A DNA stretch of 64,000 bases, taken from NCBI GenBank assembly GCA_024180945.1, contig JAKSGN010000023.1:1426001-1490000 (forward strand), read 5' to 3'. The notes below the pieces were generated by a model, which saw nothing but the letters and a program-made list of their open reading frames with translations, had not been told where the DNA came from and ran no database searches. Shown in pieces: positions 11,821 through 23,214 of this stretch (position 1 is its first letter; the number at the start of each line of letters is the position of its first letter). This DNA comes from Macrophomina tecta. Lineage: Eukaryota; Ascomycota; Dothideomycetes; Botryosphaeriales; Botryosphaeriaceae. A program made the position numbers and the translations under genes.

Positions 11821-13243
11821 GTTGTAGTGGTGTCAGCTTCCCCCATTTCTACCTCGACCGTCACCGGTCTCGGCTCCTTCGCTGGCTTTGGGGTTCCTTT
11901 TGGATTTGACTTTGGGTTTGACTTTGGGTGCAGCGGGCACCCTCTGTCGAAAATGGTGTGCGCGTCTCCGCAGGCCGGGCACTTGGGGTTGTCCCGGTTA
12001 CTGCAGTTCCTTGTATCATGTTCACTCGAGCATATTCCGCACCGCACTCGTCCGGTGCATCTGCTCTGCTTATGGCCATATTTGTTGCACCGGTAGCACG
12101 GACCTCGGTCCTCCCTGGCTTGGAACTCCGTGCAGTACGCCGCCGAGACTCCAAACCGTACGGAGCCACTGGCGAGGAGGTATTGCGCCGCCTCCTTCTT
12201 TGCTAGCCATATGACCAGTGACCCGGTGGCCTTCCCAGAATCGACTTTGCTCAGCCATACGGCTTTCCGCGCCGTGCAGTCCACGTTGTCATTGCTGTTG
12301 TCCTTCCGGAATTCGTCGAGGACTCCTTCCCGGATAGTTCTTTCGTTGGCGGTCTCCTGGTTCAGGACCATGTACCTGGACACGCCATCGCACTTGATCG
12401 GGAACCACGTCTCTCCCCTTGCGCGGGCGCCCGGCATTGCGGTCTGCAGCCATCGTGGGTGTTGGCGGGCTTTCTGGGCCTCTGCCTCCGTGTTGAACAC
12501 TAGGTCGACTGTATTCTCGCCCCGGGGTCGGATGAAACTGAGTGTGATCCCCTTAGTGACCTCGTAGTGACCGAGGCCGCTCTCTATTGCCGTCTTGACC
12601 TCGTTAAGGTTATTTCTCTCGCCTTTGACTCTAGTGACATCCACCGTTACCGTCCTGGTCTCCTCTCCCGCCCTGACCTTTGCCGGGTCCTGGGCTCTGG
12701 GCGGTGTTGGGTGGGTTGCCGCCGGTCTCTGCTGCATCCCCGCGACCGCACTGTACGACTGCTTGCCTTGGCTAGTCTGGGTTTCGCCAGCTTGGCCTTG
12801 ATTTCTCCGGCCTCCCGGGTAAAGCGGGCCTGTTCGTTCTTGGTTTCCTTCAGGTCTTGGGCTAGTTCCTTGAGTGCATCCGTGAGGGCCGCCATGGCCT
12901 TTCTTTGGTCCTTAATCTGTTCGCCTTGGGTGTAGATCATGTCTTCTTGTTTCTGGAGCATGTCCAGCTGGCTCTCGACCAGGCGCTGGAGCTGTTCCGC
13001 CTTTTGGCGCAGCATTTGCACGTCATCTTTGTCGGCCGCCGCCTTGCTTGTAAAGGCTGTAGGCGTACCAATGGTTACGTCAATCGTGTCCTCTCGTCTT
13101 GCTCTTTTACTTCCTTGTCTCGCCGGCAGTCTGCGCCTTTCCTGCGCCGCCTTTTCCTCTCTACCACCGACGCCCTCATTCGCGAATTGCGGGCAGAGCC
13201 GCAGAACTAACTTTACTTCGACCGCAGGAACCGATTGCAACAC
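11814..13243 (-). pseudogene. LINE-1 ORF1 (Gag-like RNA-binding protein), one frameshift
   Basis: ORF1 proteins of this clade bind the element RNA. The upstream part (13243 to about 12740) is Lys/Arg-rich and then forms a coiled coil (repeated Leu/Glu/Gln, KAEQLQRLVESQLDMLQKQ). The downstream part (12737 to 11814) ends with three zinc knuckles: CYRCNKYGHKQSRC, CGICSSEHDTRNC and CPACGDAHTIFDRGC. The two parts are in different frames and overlap at about 12650-12740, so one frameshift lies near 12740. I find no clear ATG for the upstream part; the position given is only the start of the open frame. Confidence 0.75.
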
Positions 13244-13450
13244 AATTTAGACAAAAACCCGCTACCAACAGCAGGTGTCAAGTTTTTCCTCCTTGAACAG
13301 CTATGGTGCACGTGATCTACAAGCAAAACACCAGTGCCAAAAGACTTGTTACCGATCTTCTTTCTCCGGGAAAACCCTACGACTATCCCATAGCCTTGAG
13401 AACCTCACGTTCGATACCTCGAACGCAGATTTGAGCTCAGTGGCCTTACA

Positions 13451-14722
13451 ATGTCTGGGGACGAAGATGATGGGGGCGGATACGCGACCGTTGGCGCGTC
13501 GCGACGCGCTGCTCGTCTCCAGGCTCGACAAACTGACTACCGCGCCCTCCACACCGGCAAGCCAACGGGGCAGCGAAGGGCTCGCCCGACCACCGCGCCC
13601 GAACTACCTACCGATTCGACCTTAGACGACGTTATTAGCCTGCTCAATGTCATTATTACGCAGAACGACCGGCTTACCGAGCGGAACGAATAGCTCGCGG
13701 AGGACGAGATTAAGCGCCTACGCAGCGTGCTTGAGATGTCCGAGGAAACGCAGGCTAAGATGGAGGAGTGCATTGGGAAGATGGAGAAGCAAATGACGGC
13801 GCTGGTCGAGTCGACGCGCAAGAATCTAAGCTCACAGTCCCAGATCAACGCCACGTACGTAAATGTGCTCCGAGGAGGTCCGCCAACACCAGCAAATAGC
13901 AGTCCGTCGTCCGCCGCCGCCGTTACAGTGCGCACAAACCATTCTACCGTCACCACGGCCCGAACGCTGCCGCCGGCGATCGAGCTCGATCTCACCAACA
14001 CCAGCGTCGGTAACGCGAGTCCTGGGGATATTCGCGCGCAGCTGCAGACAGCGCTGGAGAGTCAGGAGGTTACAAAGGAGGTCAAGTGTTGCGCAATCAC
14101 AAGGAACCCGAACGACGCGGCCAAGGTGCGCGTTTTCTTCAGGACGGAAGGGGACGAAGAGCTCGTCAGGTCGAACCTCGGATGGCTGGAGACGGCCTTC
14201 CGTGGGGCGAGGACCCGGGGTCGCCAGTGGCACCCGGTCAAAGTAGACAATGTCAACAAGCTGACCATTCTGAACGATGACCGCACTACTGTGCGCACCG
14301 ATGCAAGCGAGAAGATTGGCGCTGAGAACGACGTCGAAGTAACGCAGGTCCGTTGGTTAAGCAAGCCGAGCAGTCGTCTCTACGGGTCGGCGGTAATATA
14401 CCTTGCCAAGAAGAGCGAGGCCGACGCACTCCTCACCAGGAGAGTGATCGATATAGGTGGAGAGGCGGCGTATACTAACGTGTTTGAGCACCGCCCGCGG
14501 CCAAGGCGCTGCTTCAAGTGCTAGAGCTACGACCACCTGCAGTTCCGCTGCAAGGGAGAAGAAAGATGCGTGAAATGCGCGGGCATTGGCCACAGAGAGG
14601 ACGGCTGCTCGTCGACGACGGTAAAGTGCGCCGCTTGCGGTGGTCCGCATAGAGCAGACGATAGAGGCTGCCCGGAGTACGACAAGCTCTTGCGCGAAAT
14701 GCTCCACCATCGGAATGAGTAG
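13451..14722 (+). pseudogene. LINE-2 ORF1 (Gag-like), two in-frame stops
   Basis: One frame runs from ATG 13451 to TAG 14720-14722, broken by TAG at 13691-13693 and 14522-14524. Both fit a CAG to TAG change (Gln lost), the second within the first zinc knuckle (CFKC then SYDHLQFRC). Two further knuckles follow: CVKCAGIGHREDGC and CAACGGPHRADDRGC. A coiled coil lies around the first stop (LLNVIITQNDRLTERNE, then EDEIKRLRSVLEMSEETQ). ORF2 begins at ATG 14715 within ATGAGTAG, overlapping this stop codon. Confidence 0.82.
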
Positions 14723-17700
14723 ACCGCTAAAAGTGATTCACGCGAACTTAGGAAAGAGCGGGACAGCGCAGTATAGCCTACTAAACGACTAAGACCTCGG
14801 CGATTTCAGCGTTAATTTTCATCTCGGAGCCAAGCTGCTTTCGCGAGCCTGGCGGCGAGACCATGGCAGTACCAGTCATTCATTCATACTGGAAGCAACT
14901 ACTGCCGACGAAGTCGCGACATAGTCGCTATTCCGTTCGTTCAATGTTGTGGATCCGCAAAGACACGCAAGCCAGGCAGATAGCAGTACCCTCTGCCGAC
15001 ATTACAGCCGCAGTTATTACGCTACGGGACCGGATCGTGTTCGTGGCAGCCGTGTACGTCGCCAAGAAGGAGAACGTGGACGACCCGGAACTCACCAGCG
15101 CGCTCGAGCACCTGCGAGCGGTAATCATACAGGTAGGAAGCTAAACGAACGGGGTACTAGAGCTCCTCATCTGCGGTGACTTTAACAAACACGACCAGTT
15201 GTGGGGAGGTGATCTTGTGTACGGCTCACCACGCAGCGGAGAAGGCGCGCCGATAATCGACTTTATGGAGGACTTTCACCTGCAGAACCTGCTGCCTAGA
15301 GGCACTGTCACGTACGAGTCGGCCGGACACAGCTCTACGATCGATCTTATCCTAGCGTCGCCCCAACTAACGGAAGAGATGAGCAACTGTAGCCCTACTA
15401 GCACGGCATACGGACGTGATCATCTGGCTATCGAGACCTATTTTGAGACTGACGTGCCTTACCAGGAACTGGAAGCGCAATACACGTTCCGTAGTGCCAA
15501 CTGGGAGGCCGTTAGAAGCGAGATGAGAAAGACACTTGTTAAGGAGCCTCCTCCAGATGCCCAGGACATGGAAAGCTTCACCAACTATCTATTAGAAACG
15601 GTTTCGGCAGCACTGCGACGCTGCATCCCTAAAGCGAGACCGTCACCATACGTGAAGAGGTGGTGGACGGCGGACCTCAGTCAACTGCGAAGGTCATACA
15701 CTTACTTCAGGAACCAGCGAGAGGGCGCCGAAGGTGGGGACAGCCAGATATCTGGTTAGAGGCACAGGCAAGGGAAGCGGCCAAAAGATCCCATGACACG
15801 ATGAGGCGTCAGAAGCGAAGGTACTGGAAGGACTTCCTTGTGGAGCGGACCAACATCTGGAAAGCGGCCAAATATCTGGCCGGTTCAGGAAGCAGCGGAC
15901 TCGTTCGAATTACACGCCTCAAATACCAGGACGGCTACGCGGAGTCCTGCGAGGAGATCTCGGAGACGCTGATCAGGAACTTCTTCCCGGAGCTCCCTGA
16001 AGTACGGGGGGGCGCACAGGCCGTGGCGGCTCAGGACTTTGGTGAGCAGCTCGAATACGCACCACTGACAATGGATGAAGTAAAGGAGGCCATCTTCCGG
16101 GCTAGTCCATTCAAAGCACCGGGAGCAGACGGAATTCCCGCGGTTGTGTGGCGCGAGCTTTGGCCAGTGATTGGCAAGCATATCTTTCAGCTTTTCAACG
16201 AATCGTTACTACATGGCCGCTTACCTAGCCGCTGGAGCATCGCGAGAATTATTCCGCTGCGCAAGACAGGAAAGTCAGCGGAGGTGGCGCAAGGATACAG
16301 GCCAATCTCGCTGTTGTCGACGCTGGGAAAAGCGCTAGAGTCAGTGGTGGCAGAGAGGATCTCTGCTTTGGCGGAGGAGCACTCTCTACTACCTAAGAAC
16401 CACTTTGGCGGTAGGAAGCAACGATCCACAGTGCAGGCACTAACCGTCCTCCAGCAACGCATCTATGACGCGTGGCGCGAAGGCAAGGTTCTCTCGCTTC
16501 TATCGTTCGACGTCAAAGAGGCTTACAACGGCGTTGCCCGAGACGTGCTCCTCCAGCGGCTCCGACAAAGAAGGATCCCGGAAGTGCTAGTCAAATGGGT
16601 GAAAGCGTTCTGCTCCAATAGGAGTGCCTCGGTAGTGGTAACGGCAAGACCTCCAGGGTCATGGACCTACCGCAGGCAGCACTCCCACAGGGCTTGCCTT
16701 TCTCGCCGATACTATTCCTATTCTTCAACACCGACTTGGTACAGTCCGTGACCAACAAGAATAAAGAAGCCATCGCCTTTATCGACGACTACAGCGCCTG
16801 GGTGACTGGAGCGTCTGCGAGGGAAAAAGTGGCAAATCTTCAAAGAACGGTGGTTGCTCGAGCCGAAGAGTGGGAGGCGACGAGCGGCGCGACGACGAGC
16901 GGCGCGACGTTCGAAGCAGAGAAGACGATGCTCACCCACTTCACGCGGAACGAGTAGAGGCGGTCTGGCCAGCCGATAGTGTTTAAGGGAAGAGAGGTGC
17001 ACCCAAAGACTGAAGCAAAGATATTGGGCGTCATCTTCGGCCAGGAACTCCGGTTTAAGGCTCATGCGGGCAGGATTGCGAAAAGGGGCGTCCAGGCAGC
17101 CCTGGCGCTAAAGAGACTACAGGGCCTCCGACCGAGCAGCGTGCGCCAGCTCTTCTCAGCCACAGTAGCCCCAGCGGTCGACTATGCGGCTCCAATATGG
17201 GCGCCAGCCATAACGGCACCACTGATGAAATCACTCGAGGCAGTGCAGAGAATCGCGGGCAGAGCAATCACCGGGGCGTTCAGGACGGTAGCGCTGCCCA
17301 TCCTCGAAGCCGAAGCAGCGATTCTACCTGTCGAGATCCGCCTCTACCAGCAACTGCTTCGATTTTGGGTCAGCTGCCACACTCTGCCGCAGAAACACCC
17401 GTTTTGGAAGCTGAAGCGTGCAATCGACCCGGCCAGCAAGAGGCTCGTGTCCCCGCTGCAGCGAATAATGCTGACGGCTAGAGAGATTGACGCTGAACGC
17501 CTCGAAACGATCCGTCCATTTGTAAGAATGCCGTGGGACGACAGACCAGCCGTTCAGATTGACTCCCTAGAGCCGGCGAAGCTCAGAGCCAGCTCTCCGC
17601 CAAGGTCAGAGGTAGCCATCTTCACGGGTGGCGCGCAAAGAAGCGGCAAGCTCGGAACCGGCGTCTTTTGCGTGGATAGTAGGGGCACGACCATCGTCGC

Positions 17701-18427
17701 TCACTCATGTCCGGCCGGCAAATCTGAGTCAGCAGACAGATTATTCGCAGAGCTCCACGCAATCCACCAAGCTGTAGAGCTAATACAGGGCACGTGGTCG
17801 TCCGCGATGGTGGCTGCATATCCCGAAGCAGCCAAGGTAAAACACGCCATCTATAGTAACAGCAAGACAGCCCTCCGTCTCCTCCGCAGGTCGCAACAAG
17901 TGCCGTGTCAGGAAACTGTTCGAAACATCCTCCGCTTATTAGACCAGATCAGATGCAACAAGGGGCCGCCCGTCGAGTTCAGGTGGGTGCCAGCGCGCGA
18001 AGGGATTGTAGGGAGCGAGAAGGCGCATAGCTTGGCACTACAAGCTACAGAGAACAACCAAGAACCTCTTTTAGGCAATCTACTACGGCCGCTAGCACTG
18101 GCTCGGTGTAGGGAAATCACTTTGAGACTATGGAGGAGAACATTCGAAGTTTCCAAGGTCGGCGAGTCGACCCGCAAGCTTGACCGAGCGTTGGCACATT
18201 TCCACACCAAGAAGCTCTATGACCAACTGAACTACAAGGAAGCCGCAGCGATTGCGCAACTAAGAACGTCGAAAGCGAGCCTAAACGAACCGCTATATAA
18301 GATCAAGCGAGCAGAGGCGCCCTCGTGTAACTGCGGAGCAGAGAGGGAAACAGTCAAGCACTTCCTTTTGGAGTGTCCGCGTTGGATGGATCTGCGCGCT
18401 CATGCTAGGCGGATGGTCGGGCACTAG
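14715..18427 (+). pseudogene. LINE-2 ORF2: EEP, reverse transcriptase, degenerate RNase H
   Basis: Broken into pieces. Stops: TAA 14790-14792, TAA 15142-15144 and TAG 16955-16957. Frameshifts: near 14805, about 15740 and about 16645. Motifs survive in order: CGDFNKHDQLWGG, GRDHLAIE, KAPGADGIPAVVW, YRPISLLSTLGK, FDVKEAYNGV, LPQGLPFSPILF (the usual QGSPLSP is altered) and FIDDYSAWV. The RNase H part has lost its acidic residues: TGG for TDG, YSNSK for TDSQ, and GSEKAH for GNEAAD. The usual Cys/His tail CNCGAERETVKHFLLEC is present. The RNase H losses are more than RIP stops and suggest an old copy. Confidence 0.85.
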
Positions 18428-18925
18428 AAAGCCAGACGGTAGGTATGCAGATGGGCCGCCGGAGAAGTGACGGGCGGACATGCGCGCAGTTAAAGCAACA
18501 GCAGTATTTGCTCTGGCTACTGGAAGACTGGTAGCAACTAGAGACTGAGAGCTCATCCTTCTCTGAGCAAAGCAATCCCTTCTCCAACCAGCCGTCACGC
18601 CGCTACAGGGACTGACAGCACTCGAGAAGTGGTCTCGAAGGGGATGGTATGAAGGGTGCATGGAGGACAGCTCTGCTTCTAAATTTCCTTTTTCTTTTTT
18701 TTTTTGCCCTTGCGTTTGTTAAGCTTTATCTATTAGTCGATTTGTCCGTGTCTATTTTCAGATCGTTGAACTGGAGAGAGGTATGGTTTCTTTGCATACA
18801 GTGTGCTGGGCCTCGAATGAACCGGGATCCCAATGTAGCTTAGCGTAGGATAGTGTTCTTTGTCCCTATGGTCTGCTGAGGCCGACGGGTTGTATGAATC
18901 ATCATCATCATCATCATCATCATCG

Positions 18926-20163
18926 CCACCGTTTTATTAGAGGGCTTCGCGCCATCCGCAGACATTCTCGGGCAGCAGATTTACATAAAGGGAAAGGTCA
19001 AAGATTGTATTATGCTAGATCTAAATTTCTATCCATAGTCTCACAATCGGTCCGTTCGAGCTCTTTTCCTTGATCGCGTTGATAAGGCTGGAGGCTCTTC
19101 GCTTTTGAAATTACTCTCCTCTTAATCTCCACTTGCTATTGGTCTTTTGTTTCCACCTGGTGGACTTGATGCGACATTAATGGTGATATTTGGAACAGAG
19201 CTAGATGTCCCGAATGTAAAGGTATTGTCCGTAACAGTGGAATCGATGTAGGTGACTTGTGAAGCGTCTCGATCTACTTGAGAGCTGCTGCTGCTTTGCT
19301 GTTTATCTACGTCTGGCCGTAGCTGCTGGTCTACAATTGGCTGGGAGACTGGCGGTTTAGGGGATGGGGACCGCAATCGCGGCACAAATCCCATATCGAG
19401 AGAGATCCTGAAGAGACATCGAGCTGACGGCTGCAAGACACGAATTATTCTTCTGGCTTGGGAGCTTAAAACACAGCGTGAGTTACATCGCATCTTCCAA
19501 ATAGAAGTAATGCTAACGAGGTGAAGAGGAGTATGATTGGGTCGAAAAATGGATGGACGCCCTCCTAGCACTTGATATAGGCTATAGGCTAAAGACTCTC
19601 ATCTATAATTGCTCGAAAGAAACTCTCAATAGTAGGAGTGAGGAGCGCTCCCAACATAATCGGCTATCCATTACATATACCGAAGTCAATTTGAAAAACT
19701 GATGCAGAAAGCGCAAGATGGAAGATCATTACAGGTAGGTGTTGGGGGTGGTAATTATCAATTTGTCCAGTCATAATTACTCTAGTTTCTGCTAGAAAGG
19801 AAATTCGAAACCGAACGATGGAGTATATGCATAGAGCTGCGGATCTGAGTCATAATATCACAGAGCTTGATTTCCAATCACAAGAGAGGAGATAAGTAGC
19901 GAGCATTGGAAGACCCCGGACAGGGAGGGCAAACGGCCATCTTCCTTAGGATTGTAATCAATAACCGGCTATATAAGCACATCGTTTACACAAGCGCAAG
20001 AAGATATCTATCTGGGCTACCTACGGGCTACCAAGTACTAGCGTAACTAGAAATAAAAAGAGCATTCAGTCCTTTCTAATATATAAACTACGTTCTATAT
20101 ACAGCAATACGGGACCGATATAGACCCGTCTATTTTCCCAAATATTCACCCCATATATCCTCG
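18926..20163. other. Intergenic, one doubtful ORF
   Basis: A 149-codon minus-strand ORF at 19122-19571 is Ser/Gln-rich with no domain; I do not count it as a gene. The rest is AT-rich and shows nothing recognisable. Confidence 0.3.
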
Positions 20164-20782
20164 TTATGGATATCTCCCGCAGGGCGTGTAATCATATGAA
20201 TGCGGACAGTTTTCACCCGTAAGCCATTCGAACAGCTGGAGGGCCTCTGTGCTAGCCTGTTTCCCACCACGAAAGTGTGCCTGGGGCCGGCCCTTATAGT
20301 CGCGGATCTCTAGGCTGCATGTAGGATCATCGCAGTTCCAGAGGGTGAAGGACCAGGCACACTTATACACATCATTTTCCGTGTACGGCGGGGCACCGAA
20401 GTTCGCCGTTATTCGGTACAGAAGCAGTTGCGAAGAGATAAGATCAATCAGGGTCTTGCGCAAGTAACTGGGTTGGCTGAGATCCACCCAGAGACCGGCG
20501 TGCTCGCCCTCAGCCACGAGGGTCCACTGCGAATCGTCCCACTCGACGGTATATCCTCCATGTTGTGCGCCTGACACGTTCTGGTCCTTCAGCACACCCC
20601 ATCGTGTCGTAAAGTGGTTGCGGAGGCAGTAAGGGTCGTGCTGCAAATCGACGCGGCCGGCGTCGTCCATGCGGACCGGCCTCCAGCAATTGCCGCGGAT
20701 TTCCACATTTGGCGGCCAGCGGGGCTGTCCATGTATTGTTTTATCGCCATCGTTACGCTCGCATTTGCTTCTCATCTCCATA

Positions 20783-20813
<31 letters not shown>

Positions 20814-21278
20814 TCTCACCTGCCGCAGAGAGTCGTGTCCCCCGCATCAAGGCCCGGTCCGCGTCCGGTAGGCCAGTCTTGGAGTAATGCTGAATGTCTG
20901 CCGGCACCAAGTTGGCGCCGCCCTTATAAAGAAACTTGCAGAAGCCTAGAATAAGGTCCTTTATAACGAGCTCTTTGTGACTGTTCTCCACTGGTATCCA
21001 CGTCGTCCTCAGGTAAGCTATTAGCCGAGCGTGGAGAAAGATAGGAAGAACGTACAGTCATTAAAACATTGGATTGGATCATCCGCAAAGCCGAGAGCCT
21101 TTAGAAAATCCCCGGCCTCTCTGGCTTCGGCAAGGCGCTTGGTCCGACTCGCATCCTGGGCCTTAAGCGTGCCCTTCGGAAGTCTAAGCTTCTTCGAGAC
21201 TCTGGGCTTCCGAGCCATGGCCGCTATCAAAGCTGTGGCGCGCTTGCTGGCCTTACGGTTTGATTGTCGCGTAGTCAT
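20164..21278 (-). CDS. Two-exon hypothetical protein with acidic stretch
   Basis: Not recognised. Exon 1 runs from ATG 21278 to 21056 and exon 2 from 20990 to 20164. The proposed intron (21055 to 20991, 65 nt) has donor GTACGT, a GCTAAT branch-like motif and acceptor ACCAG, and joins the frames to give 349 residues. The N-terminus is basic (KASKRATALIAAMARKPRVSKK), the middle has a Glu/Asp run (EDEDEDEDED) coded by a simple repeat at about 20785-20815, and the C-terminus is rich in Trp, Cys and Tyr. The splice is inferred; an alternative TAG acceptor 27 nt upstream in the transcript also keeps the frame but makes a very short intron. Confidence 0.5.
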
Positions 21279-21905
21279 GACGGATGGATTGATCTTACAG
21301 GCGTGGTGCGGTTGCAGGTAGATACAGGAATGTTAGGCTTGGGACGAGAGGCAAGTGGAAGCGGCGGCCTGGGAGGGAGGGAGCCAATTTAGATAACATA
21401 GATCGCGGCGATTTAGGCAGGGCAGGTGAGTAATAGGCTCGAGGCTTTTGTTTGTTTTGTTTTGGTCGGGAGTGGGGCAGCAACGCGATGCGCGTCTTGA
21501 CGAATGACCGCACGCGCCTGGTTGTTCAGCAACGCGTCCGGTGGTCGAGAGTAGACACGGGCCACACTTTTGCCTGACCTTACAGGGGTGTCTTTTACTT
21601 ATCATTTTCCGGGCCTCTGTGCAGGGTGGTCCTTGAAGAAGCAGGGGCGCAGGGGCCGGCTTTGATCCCGAAAGGGCCAGTCACTTACACGCCTCCCTTT
21701 GTGGAGATCAGGCAACCTGCGGCGCGCAGAGCGGGCCGTCCATGCTTGTTTTGGTCAACCACGGCCACGGGTGGCCGTATACTGGTTCCTTAGGCACGGA
21801 TATATATGACAGCGTGGATTTCAGTACCTAACGTCCGTCTATGCCTTACGAAAAAACCAACCGTGGCGGAAAATATGAAGAGTATTTTATGATGGATCTT
21901 AGTCA

Positions 21906-22083
21906 TGCGAGCCTCAAAATGGGAACCAATCCCATAGGCTGATGATTGATTTCTGGTTGTTTTTCTAGACTAATTAGTGACGTTGGCTATAGATATCTGA
22001 CAGTATAACCGAGACAAGTACAAAACTTAAAAAAATCAGGCGTTAAAGCTTTAATAGAAAACGATTGGGCTCCTGTTCCATCA
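21906..22083 (-). repeat. Dispersed repeat, copy 2 (pairs with 2622-2798)
   Basis: Inverted relative to the copy at 2622-2798. Read on the minus strand it begins TGATGGAACAGGAGCCCAAT and ends near GAGGCTCGC. Many differences between the copies are transitions. Confidence 0.7.
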
Positions 22084-22116
22084 ATAACAGATAATAAACG
22101 TAGTAGCTTATAGAAT

Positions 22117-22176
22117 GTTTCTTATAGCGTGCTGGGCCTTAGATGAACTGAGATCCTAATGTAGCTTACTGTAGGT
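22117..22176 (+). repeat. RIP-mutated LINE-2-type 3' end fragment
   Basis: Matches LINE-2 at 18786-18850 over about 60 bp. Most differences are C to T or G to A (for example GGGATCCC becomes GAGATCCT). The A-run at about 22264-22286 may or may not belong to it. This is a remnant with no coding content. Confidence 0.6.
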
Positions 22177-23214
22177 CAGCAACACTTTGCTAATAGCATC
22201 AACCAGCGTAGACGCTCCGCTAGTAGATCTTTTCCTCAGAAACCGAGTTTCTTACGCAATAATTTAAAAAAAAAAAAAAAAAAAAAGTCCGCGCGCTTCG
22301 AGCGATGCAACCCTGCGAGTCTATGAGGACTGTTGTAACGTTTATGCGCTATATCTCATAGGGTTGAGGAACACCGTTACGCGTTTCGTTCATGAGAATT
22401 GTGAAATAGTCAAGGAACTCCATAAGCCAGCTCTTAGATCGAACCTCAAAGATAAGCACTTAACCGCCGTAGGGGCCAAATGTTCTCATATGTACCTTAT
22501 ACCATTGCTTTGAAGTCTCCAGGAAAATTTAAGAGCAAAAGGATCTTACCTGAATGCCGACTAGGCAATGGCTACCATAATGCCAGCTTCTTGAAAAAGA
22601 ATCTTTAGACTGTAGGCGAATAGCCCACATAAAGTCGGATGATTCTTCATCAAGTAATGCTTTTCTGGTTTGGGGCGTCTGAGCCGTTGGCAAGCTTCTT
22701 GCAGAGGAATTTCCCAGACCCAATATTGGATTCGAACCTGGATACTCCTGAGGTTTTGATTATTGATTTCCGGCCAGTTTTTGATATTAAGAGTCTTGTG
22801 AAACTCTTCAAGGTCGCTCCTTAGCTCGAGTCAAAGCCCCTCGATGGACACAAGTCCTCATATACACTCAAGCTCGATCCTACATATATTCGTCCGGAGA
22901 AGCAACTGTGCTGCAATCCTGTCAACTTAGATTTGTAATCTCTTTAAAATTATGTAATCATTTCCAGGCGATGATGCTGAAAAGAGTGGTATTTTGGTAT
23001 GATGGAGGAGGGGTGCCTTAGGCCACTCTCTTTTGGGTTCCAGCACAGCTGGTACGCAGCCGAACTAAGTTAATATCGGACTAAATACATGTCATTTTCA
23101 ACTGTACATCAGTCATCCGAATCAAGCAAAGAGCTAAGACCAAGCTTTAAGGTGATTGTTGTGTTGAGAAAATATATTTATTACTTAAGCGCTAAGTACC
23201 TAGAGACCTAATAG

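Larger units (their letters stand above)
7734..13243 (-). mobile_element. Tad1-like LINE with RNase H (LINE-1)
   Basis: Minus-strand non-LTR retrotransposon of about 5.5 kb. Order from its 5' end: ORF1 with coiled coil and three zinc knuckles, ORF2 with EEP endonuclease, reverse transcriptase, RNase H and a C-terminal CCHC-like motif. The 3' end is a microsatellite tail of ATTG repeats (on the plus strand) at 7734-7764. The 5' boundary is unresolved; I place it at the start of the ORF1 frame. It faces LINE-2 head to head, with only about 200 bp between the two coding regions. Confidence 0.88.
13451..18925 (+). mobile_element. Tad1-like LINE with RNase H (LINE-2), heavily mutated
   Basis: Plus-strand relative of LINE-1, same domain order. 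The 3' end is a run of ATC repeats at 18898-18925, preceded by a short sequence (CCGACGGGTTGTATGAATC) that returns at 51643-51661 in a truncated copy. The 5' boundary is uncertain and set at the ORF1 ATG. At least three stops are CAG or CAA turned into TAG or TAA, which fits RIP. Confidence 0.88.
21279..23214. other. Gene-free stretch with repeat remnants
   Basis: Holds the second copy of the dispersed repeat (21906-22083), a mutated LINE tail (22117-22176) and a run of about 22 A near 22264. No ORF shows coding character. Confidence 0.4.

Noticed and set aside
19122..19571. 149-codon minus-strand ORF
   Set aside because: No domain, low-complexity Ser/Gln region, no splice or start support.
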